Positions 55,873-63,600 of a stretch of DNA of 64,000 nt are shown piece after piece (position 1 is the first letter of the stretch; every line of letters starts with the position of its first letter). The position numbers and the translations under genes are program-made. The notes beneath the pieces are model-generated. The model was not told where the DNA came from. It ran no database searches and was given only the letters and a program-made list of their open reading frames with translations. The DNA comes from Methylobacterium sp. BTF04 (GTDB taxonomy: Bacteria > Pseudomonadota > Alphaproteobacteria > Rhizobiales > Beijerinckiaceae). The stretch covers positions 62,001-126,000 of the forward strand of contig NZ_JAAHTB010000002.1 of the NCBI RefSeq assembly GCF_010692745.1. The letters run 5' to 3'.

Positions 55873-56382
55873 ATGGTGGATACGGATCGGGTTACGGGCG
55901 CCGCCAAGGAGCTCGCGGGCAAGGTACAGGGTGCCGTTGGTGACCTCGTGGGATCGAACAAGGATTCTGTCGAAGGGCGTGCCCGACAGGCGCAGGGAAC
56001 GGCAGAGAACACATACGGTCAGGCCAAGGATGCCGTTCGCGACGTGTCCGACCGGGTCTCGGATACTGCCAAGGACATCGGCGACACGGTACGGGGCGCC
56101 GTCGACGACCTGGCCGGCCCGGACAAGGACGCCGTCGCACGACGGGCCGGTCAGGTCCGGGAGGATGCCGAGAGCTACCATGCGCGGGCCGAGGAATCCG
56201 TCCGCAGCGCCGGAGACGAGGCCTATCACTACGCCGAGGACGCCTACGAAAATTCCGGCCGCTACCTCAGCCAGGGACGTCGTGCCGTCGCGCATCAGGT
56301 CGAGGAGAGCCCGATCGCTGCGCTCCTCATCGCCGGTGCCATCGGCTTCGGCCTCGCCTTCCTCATCCAATCCCGTCGCTGA
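55873..56382 (+). CDS. CsbD-like protein with internal duplication and C-terminal membrane anchor
   Basis: A 169-residue protein. Residues 6-45 (RVTGAAKELAGKVQGAVGDL...) are repeated at 61-100 (RVSDTAKDIGDTVRGAVDDL...), each resembling CsbD. A charged helix follows. The C-terminus has a membrane helix, ALLIAGAIGFGLAFLI, before QSRR. This resembles the tail-anchored ElaB/YqjD (DUF883) stress proteins. ATG 55873 follows GGAGACGAAA. First gene of a four-gene operon. Confidence 0.8.
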   Translation: MVDTDRVTGAAKELAGKVQGAVGDLVGSNKDSVEGRARQAQGTAENTYGQAKDAVRDVSDRVSDTAKDIGDTVRGAVDDLAGPDKDAVARRAGQVREDAESYHARAEESVRSAGDEAYHYAEDAYENSGRYLSQGRRAVAHQVEESPIAALLIAGAIGFGLAFLIQSRR

Positions 56383-56422
56383 TTTTTCTCAGCACCGCGC
56401 ACAGATTAACCGGAGTACAGAC

Positions 56423-57343
56423 GTGGCATCCTTGTCCAGCATCCCCGCCGCGCCGCTCGCGCCTGCGACCGACGTCCGCACCGTTCTTCAGCACCAAGTA
56501 TCCTGGGGCGCCATCTTCGCCGGCGCAGTGACCGCACTGGTGACCCAGGTCGTCCTCAACATGGTCGGCGTCGGTATCGGCCTCTCCAGCGTCGGCGGCC
56601 CGGCGGCGGACAATCCGACCGCCGCGACCCTCTCGATGGGCGCCGGCCTGTGGTTCGTGATGTCCGGTATCGTCGCGGCGCTCGCCGGCGGTTTCCTCGC
56701 CGGTCGCCTGTCCGGCAAGTCCATCGGCAACACCGCGGGTTTTCACGGCCTCGTCTCGTGGGCGGTCACCACCCTCGTGGTGCTCTACCTCCTGACCTCG
56801 GCGGTGGGTAGTATCATCGGTGGCGCGTTCAGCGGCGTGACCAGCACGCTCGGCGGTGCAGGTTCGCTCGTCGGCGGTACGGTGAAGACTGCTGCCCAGG
56901 CAGCCGCTCCGTCGCTCGCGCAGATCTCGAACCCGCTCGACGGCATCGAAAAGTCGGTCCGCCAGCAGGCTGCCGGCCAGGACCCCCAGGCCATGCGTGA
57001 CGCTGCCGCCGCCGCGGTCCGTGCGCTCCTTTCGGGTGATCCTGCCAAGAAGCAGGAAGCCGAGAGCCGCGCCGCCGATGCGCTCGCCAAGGCTCAGGGC
57101 ATCCCGGTGGATCAAGCCAAGGCTCAGATCCAGGATTACGAGAAGCAGTACGATGCGGCGGTCGCCGACGCCAAGAAGAAGGCCATCGCAGCCGCCGAAG
57201 CCGCCCGCAGCGCCGCGACCCAGGGAGCACTCTACGGAGCGCTTGCCCTGATCCTCGGCGCGCTCGCCGGCTTCTTTGGCGGTCGCCTCGGCGCCCCGAA
57301 GCCCGCCACCCTGATCGCCGGCTACGACGCCCGTCGGGTCTGA
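56423..57343 (+). CDS. Multi-pass membrane protein with helical central domain
   Basis: A 306-residue protein of unknown function. Three hydrophobic, Gly-rich segments lie at about residues 28-50, 62-90 and 100-130. A long Ala/Gln/Lys/Asp-rich soluble helical region (140-270) follows, then a last membrane segment (ALYGALALILGALAGFFGG). GTG 56423 follows GGAGTACAGAC. It lies 40 bases after the tail-anchored CsbD-like gene, so it is likely part of the same stress operon. Confidence 0.7.
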   Translation: MASLSSIPAAPLAPATDVRTVLQHQVSWGAIFAGAVTALVTQVVLNMVGVGIGLSSVGGPAADNPTAATLSMGAGLWFVMSGIVAALAGGFLAGRLSGKSIGNTAGFHGLVSWAVTTLVVLYLLTSAVGSIIGGAFSGVTSTLGGAGSLVGGTVKTAAQAAAPSLAQISNPLDGIEKSVRQQAAGQDPQAMRDAAAAAVRALLSGDPAKKQEAESRAADALAKAQGIPVDQAKAQIQDYEKQYDAAVADAKKKAIAAAEAARSAATQGALYGALALILGALAGFFGGRLGAPKPATLIAGYDARRV

Positions 57344-57430
57344 TCCCATCGCCCCCGGTTCGCCGGGGACGATCTTTCCGCCGGCTCGAAAAAGCCGGCT
57401 CCCTTCCCCCTCAAAGACAGGAGCAGTCCG

Positions 57431-57634
57431 ATGAGCAGCACCACCGACAAGATCAAGGGTCTCGCCAACGAAGCCGTCGGCAACGTCAAGCAGAGCGTGG
57501 GCAACGTCACCGGCAACGACAAGCTCGTCGCCGAGGGCAAGGCCCAGGAACTGAAGGGTGAAGCCCAGAAGACCGTCGGCGACGTGAAGGACGGCGCCCA
57601 AACCCTCGCCGACAAGGTCAAGAGCAAGCTCTGA
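57431..57634 (+). CDS. CsbD family protein
   Basis: A 67-residue, lone CsbD domain: TDKIKGLANEAVGNVKQSVG and GNDKLVAEGKAQELKGEAQK match the family signature closely. It is cytosolic, hydrophilic and predicted to be helical or natively disordered. CsbD is induced by the general stress sigma factor in Bacillus. ATG 57431 follows GGAGCAGTCCG. Third gene of the operon. Confidence 0.92.
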   Translation: MSSTTDKIKGLANEAVGNVKQSVGNVTGNDKLVAEGKAQELKGEAQKTVGDVKDGAQTLADKVKSKL

Positions 57635-57703
57635 TGGGCCGAGACCGGGGTGGCCATACGGCCGCCCCGCGCGTTCCCTCCCTTTTAATCGACAGGAGCA
57701 GCT

Positions 57704-58141
57704 ATGAATCGGGACGAGTTCCGCGGCGCCAAGCGCCACCTGAAGGGCCGGGCCCAGTCCACGATCGGTGGCATGACCGGCGACCCTGGCCGCCAAGTGC
57801 GCGGTGCGGTCGACCAAGTCGCCGGCGGCGCGCAGTATGCGTACGGACGTGCACGCGACCGCGCCGAGCGGTTCGCGGATGAGGGTCGTGATCTCGCGCA
57901 TGACGTGCGTGACCGAGCCGGCAACCTCGTCGAGGACGGCCGCCATTTTGCGGACGATGTCCGTGACCGCGCCGAGGATCTGCTCGAGGACGGGCGCGAT
58001 TTCGCCAAGGATGCCCGTAAGCGTGGCGAAGCCTACGGACGTCGAGCCATCGGCTATGCCGACGACAATCGTGCGACCACGCTGGTTGCCATCGCGGCGG
58101 TCGCGTTCGGGCTCGGCTGGCTACTACGCCCGTCGCGCTGA
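57704..58141 (+). CDS. Tail-anchored protein with 18-residue amphipathic repeats
   Basis: A 145-residue protein. Residues 1-45 resemble CsbD. Residues 60-113 are three 18-residue repeats of the form DGRDFADDVRDRAEDLLE (18 = five helical turns), giving one continuous charged amphipathic helix. The C-terminus is one membrane segment, TLVAIAAVAFGLGWLL, then RPSR. This architecture resembles DUF883/ElaB/YqjD. ATG 57704 follows GGAGCAGCT. Last gene of the operon. Confidence 0.82.
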   Translation: MNRDEFRGAKRHLKGRAQSTIGGMTGDPGRQVRGAVDQVAGGAQYAYGRARDRAERFADEGRDLAHDVRDRAGNLVEDGRHFADDVRDRAEDLLEDGRDFAKDARKRGEAYGRRAIGYADDNRATTLVAIAAVAFGLGWLLRPSR

Positions 58142-58475
58142 TCCCTCGCAACGGCTGGAGAGCCATGCTCCGCAAGCGCTGATGGTTACAGGGGCTTGCG
58201 GAGTGCAATCCGCGAGGGTGCCCTGGGTGTTCAATCTCTGCCCCCCTTGCGTAGCGCTCGTCACGGAGTTGGTAGGAACGAGGGTCCGGAGCCTCAAGGT
58301 TCCGGGCCTTTCAGCATGAAGCAACCGATGGCGTGCGTCTCCGCACCGAGGGGAGGGCGCCTGCGGCAAAGCCCGCTGGCATTGGCTCGGGTGCAATCCA
58401 ATTACGGAGCTTGAAGCGGAGGCGTACCCGCGCGCGCCGCTTCCGTTCGTCCTTGAAACAAACGCGAGTTTTTCG
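58142..58475. other. Intergenic region after the stress operon
   Basis: A 334-base gap. It begins with a 10-bp hairpin (CTCCGCAAGC/GCTTGCGGAG, 58168-58203) that probably ends the stress operon. The remainder presumably contains the promoter of the OYE-family gene. No gene is seen. Confidence 0.45.
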
Positions 58476-59567
58476 ATGCCATCCTTGTCCGACCCGATTC
58501 GCATCGGCGCGATCGAAGCCAAGAACCGTATCTTCATGGCGCCGCTCACCCGCGGCCGCGCGACCCGCGCGCATGTCCCGACGCCGATCATGGTTGAATA
58601 CTACACCCAGCGGGCGAGCGCCGGCCTCATCCTCACGGAGGCCACCGGCGTCAGCCAGGAAGGCCTCGGCTGGCCCTACGCGCCGGGCATCTGGTCGGAC
58701 GAGCAGGTCGAAGCCTGGAAGCCGATCGTGAAGGCCGTCCACGATGCCGGCGGCGTCATCTTCTGCCAGCTCTGGCATATGGGCCGGATCGTCCACCCCG
58801 ACTTCCTCGATGGCGCAAAGCCCATCTCGGCCTCGGCGACGACTGCGCCGGATGCCGCCCATACCTACGACGGCAAGAAGCCCTACGTGGAGGCGCGTCC
58901 GCTGCCGATCGCCGAGATTCCGCGCCTTCTGGCCGACTACGACCGGGCCGCGCGCAACGCCATCGCCGCGGGCTTTGACGGCGTCCAGATCCACGCGGCG
59001 AACGGATACCTCATCGACCAGTTCCTGCGCGACGGCTCGAATTTCCGCGATGATCGCTACGGCGGGTCCGTCGAGAACCGCATCCGGCTGCTCACCGAGG
59101 TGACCCAGACCGTGGCCGACGCCATCGGCAAGGAGCGCACCGGCGTGCGCCTGTCGCCCAACGGCGCGATCCAGGGCGTCGACGATTCGAACCCCGACGC
59201 GCTGTTCAGCGCTGCGGCGGCAGCCCTGTCCAAGATCGGCATCGCCTTCGTCGAGATGCGCGAGCCCGGCCCCGAAGGCACGTTCGGCACGGCGAACCAC
59301 CCCCCGGTGGCGCCGAAGGTCAAGCAGGCTTTCGACGGTCCCCTGATCCTGAACTCGGATTACGACGGCAGCAGCGGACAATCCGCCCTCGATGCGGGCC
59401 ACGCCGACGCCATCGCGTTCGGACGTACCTTCATCGCCAACCCGGACCTCCCGGCCCGCATTGCGGGAGGCGCCGAGCTCGCCAAGGACGAGCCGAAGAC
59501 CTGGTACAGCCAGGGACCCGAGGGCTATGTCGACTATCCGGCCCTGGCCTCGGCCGCAGCAGCCTAA
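58476..59567 (+). CDS. Alkene reductase, Old Yellow Enzyme family
   Basis: A 363-residue FMN-dependent ene-reductase. It has NRIFMAPLTRGRA at the start, and FCQLWHMGRIVHP. It also has HAANGYLIDQFLRDGSNFRDDRYGG with the active-site and FMN-contact residues, and FGRTFIANPDLPARI near the end. It reduces activated C=C bonds (e.g. N-ethylmaleimide, nitrate esters) with NAD(P)H and may help detoxify electrophiles. It stands alone. Confidence 0.95.
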   Translation: MPSLSDPIRIGAIEAKNRIFMAPLTRGRATRAHVPTPIMVEYYTQRASAGLILTEATGVSQEGLGWPYAPGIWSDEQVEAWKPIVKAVHDAGGVIFCQLWHMGRIVHPDFLDGAKPISASATTAPDAAHTYDGKKPYVEARPLPIAEIPRLLADYDRAARNAIAAGFDGVQIHAANGYLIDQFLRDGSNFRDDRYGGSVENRIRLLTEVTQTVADAIGKERTGVRLSPNGAIQGVDDSNPDALFSAAAAALSKIGIAFVEMREPGPEGTFGTANHPPVAPKVKQAFDGPLILNSDYDGSSGQSALDAGHADAIAFGRTFIANPDLPARIAGGAELAKDEPKTWYSQGPEGYVDYPALASAAAA

Positions 59568-59600
59568 GGGCGTCAGCGTAAACGACACGCGAAGCAGTGC

Positions 59601-59652
59601 AGGATCGAGCCTTTCTATTGTGTATTTTCATACACTAGCAGGGCTCGATCCT
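59601..59652. other. Long nested hairpin after the OYE gene
   Basis: An 11-bp perfect outer stem (AGGATCGAGCC/GGCTCGATCCT), a 3-bp step and a 6-bp apical stem (GTGTAT/ATACAC, 4-base loop). The apical part is AT-rich in a GC-rich setting. It begins 34 bases after the OYE stop and about 90 bases before the kinase gene. It may be a terminator without a T-tract, a structured RNA or a small palindromic repeat. Confidence 0.55.
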
Positions 59653-59740
59653 CAGTCCGGCGAAGGGGTTGGTCTGGAGTTCTTTACGATCCAGCCACAA
59701 TGAAGCGCGGCAATGCTATCGCCGAGCCAGGTTCGGTCCT

Positions 59741-61666
59741 ATGTATGGACCGCGACGAGGGCGACGGCTTTTGAGTTTCACCGATTCCTGCGCCTCCACG
59801 AGTTCATCGTGGACAGAAGCCGAACGGCTTGCGCAGCTCCATGACCTCGGCATCCTCGATAGTGCTCGCGATCCGGCCTATGACGACCTGATTCAGATCG
59901 CATCGCTCGTTTGTGCGGCGCCGATTGCCCTTGTCAGCCTCGTCGATGCGACCCGCCAATGGTTCATGGCAGAGCTGGGCTTTGGAAAGGACGAGACACC
60001 GCGCGATCTGGCGATTTGCGAACACGCCATCGTCAGCGACGGGCTTCTGGTCATTCACGACCTCGCTGCAGATCCCCGTACCGCGGACAATCCGATCGTT
60101 ACCGGCCAACCACACGCGCGTTTCTATGCCGGTGCGGTCATCCGGGCGAAGTCCGGCGTGCCGCTCGGCAGCCTGTGCGTGCTCGATGATCGGGCGAGGC
60201 CCGATGGCCTGACTCCCGCGCAATCGCAGACGCTCCTCGCATTGGTACGCCAGGCCTCGACCCTCATCGAGTCGACACGCATGCGTGCGATCTTGACCGA
60301 GCGCGAGGCCGACATCGCCGCGAGCGAGCGCCGCTTCCGCGTGATGACCGGCGCCATGCCGCAGATGGTCTGGACCACGCTGCCGGACGGCTTCCACGAT
60401 TTCTACAACGACCGCTGGTATGAGTTCACCGGTGTTCCCCCTGGCTCGACCGACGGGGAGGAGTGGAATGGAATGTTCCACCCCGACGATCAGGAACGCG
60501 CCTGGACGCGATGGCGGCACAGCCTCGCTACCGGCGACCCCTACGAGATCGAGTATCGCCTGCGCCACCATACCGGTGCGTATCGCTGGGCGCTGGGACG
60601 CGCGATGCCCCTGCGCGATGCCGAGGGGCGGATCGAGCGCTGGTTCGGGACCTGCACCGATATCGAGGACTTCAAGCGTGCCGAGGCCGAGGCGCGCAAG
60701 CTCGCCGCCGTCGTCGCGGAATCGAAGGACTTCATCGGTATCGCCGACGAGGCGGGCATGGTCCTCCACGTCAACGCGGCCGGCCGCCGCCTGGTCGGGT
60801 TGTCCGAAGCCACCGTAGCGGGAACGGGGATCGCCGATTATTTCACGCCTGAGAGCCAGGCTACCGTCATCGCAACCGTGCTGCCGACCGTGCGCCGCGA
60901 CGGCTGGTGGGAGGGCGAGCTGACGTTTCGCCATTTCGTCACCGGAGAGGGCATCGCGGTTCTCTACAACGTCTTTCCGGTTCGCGATGAGCATGGGTCC
61001 ATGATCGGCTACGCGACGGTGACGCGTGATCTGCGCGAGCGCAAACGCGCCGAGGAAGCCCGCGATCTGCTGATCAAGGAGCTGTCCCATCGCATCAAGA
61101 ACATCTTCGCGGTGGTGGGCGGGATCGCCGGCCTGTCGGCCCGCACCGATCCGGCGGCCAAGCCCTTCGTCGACGCCTTTCGCGAGCGCCTCGGCGCGTT
61201 GGCGCAGGCGCATGAATACGTCCGGCCGCACTCTCCGGCGAGCACGCCTGCGGTACAGGGACAGACCCTGCTCGGCCTGATGCGGCTCATCATGGCGGCC
61301 TATACGCAGGACGGCCGCGAACGGTTCGTGATCCGGGGTGACGATGTCGCCGTCGGCGACCGCTCGGCGACCGCACTCGCGCTGATCATGCATGAGCAGG
61401 CGACGAATGCGGTGAAGTATGGCGGATTGTCCACCGAGGACGGAACCGTGACCCTGACGGGACGCCTCGACGGCGAGAGTTACGCGCTCACCTGGGCTGA
61501 GTCGGGCGGACCGCCGGTATCGGCGCCGCCGACCCGGCGCGGTTTCGGCACGGTGCTGGCGGACCGCACGGTCTCGGGCCAGCTCGATGGAACGCTCAAG
61601 CACGACTGGGCGCCGGGCGGATTGGTCATGCGGGTCACCGTGCCCGTCGCCAATCTCCGCCATTGA
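59741..61666 (+). CDS. GAF-PAS-PAS sensor histidine kinase (HWE/HisKA_2 type)
   Basis: About 641 residues: an N-terminal GAF domain (about 25-185), PAS 1 (about 195-320, FYNDRWYEFTG, DITEY-like end CTDIEDFK), PAS 2 (about 325-450), then HWE/HisKA_2 with ELSHRIKNIFAVVGG and an HATPase with HEQATNAVKYGG. No membrane segments, so cytosolic. The start is uncertain: ATG 59741 or TTG 59771. The stop overlaps the HAD gene start by 4 bases (TTGA). No receiver gene is adjacent. Confidence 0.88.
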   Translation: MYGPRRGRRLLSFTDSCASTSSSWTEAERLAQLHDLGILDSARDPAYDDLIQIASLVCAAPIALVSLVDATRQWFMAELGFGKDETPRDLAICEHAIVSDGLLVIHDLAADPRTADNPIVTGQPHARFYAGAVIRAKSGVPLGSLCVLDDRARPDGLTPAQSQTLLALVRQASTLIESTRMRAILTEREADIAASERRFRVMTGAMPQMVWTTLPDGFHDFYNDRWYEFTGVPPGSTDGEEWNGMFHPDDQERAWTRWRHSLATGDPYEIEYRLRHHTGAYRWALGRAMPLRDAEGRIERWFGTCTDIEDFKRAEAEARKLAAVVAESKDFIGIADEAGMVLHVNAAGRRLVGLSEATVAGTGIADYFTPESQATVIATVLPTVRRDGWWEGELTFRHFVTGEGIAVLYNVFPVRDEHGSMIGYATVTRDLRERKRAEEARDLLIKELSHRIKNIFAVVGGIAGLSARTDPAAKPFVDAFRERLGALAQAHEYVRPHSPASTPAVQGQTLLGLMRLIMAAYTQDGRERFVIRGDDVAVGDRSATALALIMHEQATNAVKYGGLSTEDGTVTLTGRLDGESYALTWAESGGPPVSAPPTRRGFGTVLADRTVSGQLDGTLKHDWAPGGLVMRVTVPVANLRH

Positions 61667-62346
61667 GCCCGCTTCCGTTCCGGCTCGTCGTCTTCGACTT
61701 CGACGGGACCCTGGCCGACAGCTTTCCCTGGTTCGCCAGCATCCTGAACGAGGTCGCGACGCGCTATCGTTTCCAACGGATCGCTGAAGACGACACCGAG
61801 ATGCTGCGCGGCCTCGACGCACGCGCCATCATCCGTCATCTCGGAATCCCGGCCTGGAAACTGCCGTTCATCACACGGAACATGCACGCGCTCGCAACCC
61901 GCGACATCGCCGCAATTCACCTGTTTCCCGGCATCACGGCGATGCTGGACGCGTTGACACACAGCGGCATCCGGCTCGCGATCGTCAGTTCGAATGTCGA
62001 GCCCAATATCCGCACGGTGCTGGGCCCTCGTGAAGCGGGCCTTATCGGACATTACGCCTGCGGCGCATCGCTCTTCGGCAAAGCCCGGCGGCTGCGGAGC
62101 CTCATCCGAACAACCGGGGAGCGGCCGGCCGACATTCTCTACATCGGCGACGAGATCCGCGATGCCGTGGCGGCGCGGGATGCGGGATGCGCCTTCGGGG
62201 CCGTCGCCTGGGGCTATACCCGCCTCGACGCCCTGGCGAAATGCGATCCTGCGCTGATCTTCCAGACGCCGCGAGACATCTCCGCGAGCCTCGCCAAAAT
62301 CCCGGTGGCCTCGCCAAGCGTTACCAACCCGCAACACCCCGGTTGA
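61663..62346 (+). CDS. HAD-superfamily phosphatase (phosphoglycolate-phosphatase-like)
   Basis: A 227-residue HAD hydrolase. Motif I is VVFDFDGTLADS, motif II IVSSN, motif III a Lys in the LFGKARRL region, and motif IV YIGDEIRDAVAARDAG. The cap insert suits Gph-type substrates. It starts at TTG 61663, overlapping the kinase stop, so it is translated by coupling to a sensor kinase, an unusual link. Its substrate cannot be determined by eye. Confidence 0.88.
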   Translation: MSPLPFRLVVFDFDGTLADSFPWFASILNEVATRYRFQRIAEDDTEMLRGLDARAIIRHLGIPAWKLPFITRNMHALATRDIAAIHLFPGITAMLDALTHSGIRLAIVSSNVEPNIRTVLGPREAGLIGHYACGASLFGKARRLRSLIRTTGERPADILYIGDEIRDAVAARDAGCAFGAVAWGYTRLDALAKCDPALIFQTPRDISASLAKIPVASPSVTNPQHPG

Positions 62347-62444
62347 AACGCCTGTGCATAAGGGTGCGATGGATTGCCTGGACCGTATGCACTGCGCAAG
62401 TGTCCAGCCTCGCAAAACACGGTTGCGAGCGGAGGCGGTGGCCC

Positions 62445-62669
62445 ATGCAGGACATGTTCGGTGAATACCAGCCGGCAGCGCCCTCGCATCTCGAGCTGGA
62501 TGCCGCCCGCCGCTGCCACGCCAAAGGCGGCTCTGCGGTCCACCACCTCGTCGCACATCTCTCCGGAGGGTTACGCGCGACCTATGCGGCCGAGCCGGAG
62601 ACTGAAGGGCTCGACGCCTTTGAGGCGATCATCGCCCGCCTGGCCGCTTCCGAGGCCGCCACACCTTGA
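62445..62669 (+). CDS. Hypothetical small protein
   Basis: A 74-residue protein with no family I recognise. It has MFGEYQPAAPSHLELDAARR near the start and a Cys/His in ARRCHAKGG, then AVHHLVAHLSG. The last third is Ala/Glu-rich. It is hydrophilic, with no signal or membrane segment. ATG 62445 has GGAGG upstream. It stands alone after the HAD gene. Confidence 0.6.
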   Translation: MQDMFGEYQPAAPSHLELDAARRCHAKGGSAVHHLVAHLSGGLRATYAAEPETEGLDAFEAIIARLAASEAATP

Positions 62670-62877
62670 TTCGGCTTAAATCCCACGCTGGACGTCACTG
62701 ACCACGTCGCCACCGGCAAAAGACATCCGTGGCGAGCGAACCTGTTCATTCGAACAGAGATCCGTGTGTTTTCGCCCGCGTTTGTCGGGGAAAGCCGATG
62801 CCGGAGCATGTCCTACCCGCTTGGACGTACGACGGGCTCTGAGAATTCTATCGCATGACATGCCGATCGGAACATGC

Positions 62878-62913
62878 CGATCGGGCCCGGACATTCCTGT
62901 CCCGACCCGATCG
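62878..62913 (-). terminator. Hairpin after bamE
   Basis: Outer stem CGATCGGG/CCCGATCG (8 bp) with inner stem GGACA/TGTCC, 9 bases beyond the bamE stop on the minus strand. It overlaps the second unit of a 14-bp direct repeat (62858-62885). No T-tract is seen. Terminator by position. Confidence 0.5.
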
Positions 62914-62921
62914 ACACAGCC

Positions 62922-63419
62922 TCACTGACCGCGGGTCGCGCCGGGGACCGGGCTCGCGGCATTGCCGCTGCCGAACGGCTCGTAGCGGGTCAGACCGCGG
63001 AAGAGCTGGCTGATGAAGGCACGATCGGCACCGCTGGTCGGTGTGGTGCGCTCGATGAAATCGAACACCTTGCCGTCCTGGAGGCCGTAGAGCGACACGC
63101 GCTCGACCTTGAAGCCCTGGTTGAAATAGACGGCCGTGACCTTCTGGTCTTCGACCCGCTCGCCGAGGAACAGCACCGTGCGGCGCGTATTCTGGCTGAT
63201 GTAGTACCAGGACTTGTTACCGACCGTGGACACCGTGGACGGGGTGCCGAGAATCTGCAGGACCTGCTCGGCGCTCATGCCGGGCTTCACAGTCGCCAGC
63301 GCGGCCTGATCGATCTGATACCCGTGGCGAAGGTCCTCGCCGATACAGCCGGAAACACCGACTCCGATCAGACCGAGGAGTGCGAGGCGAGCGAGCGACA
63401 GAACGAAACGGCGCGACAT
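62922..63419 (-). CDS. bamE: Outer-membrane assembly lipoprotein BamE (SmpA/OmlA)
   Basis: A 165-residue lipoprotein of the BAM complex that folds outer-membrane proteins. The signal peptide ends in the lipobox GVSGC (Cys25). The SmpA/OmlA domain follows: LATVKPGMSAEQVLQILGTP, then SWYYISQ and VTAVYFNQGFKVERV. ATG 63419 is the natural start. It is divergent from the cytochrome bc1 chaperone gene, an arrangement common in alphaproteobacteria. Confidence 0.95.
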   Translation of the reverse strand: MSRRFVLSLARLALLGLIGVGVSGCIGEDLRHGYQIDQAALATVKPGMSAEQVLQILGTPSTVSTVGNKSWYYISQNTRRTVLFLGERVEDQKVTAVYFNQGFKVERVSLYGLQDGKVFDFIERTTPTSGADRAFISQLFRGLTRYEPFGSGNAASPVPGATRGQ

Positions 63420-63600
63420 CGACCACCCTTGAACCATATTGAGAAACTGAACACGTCTGCGGCCAGAACGAACCCTCCGTCGCCGAGCATCCGGAAAGCT
63501 CGTGATTGAGGTTGCACCTTGGCCGTTGGTTGCCGTACCGCGGGGTTATGGTTTTGACAAGGCAAGCCCTGGTTCCGCACCACCTGCCCCGGTGGAGCGC

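Noticed and set aside
62670..62877. Small gene between the orphan at 62445 and bamE
   Set aside because: Short frames only, with no ribosome-binding site or protein-like composition; only a direct repeat and hairpin are supported.
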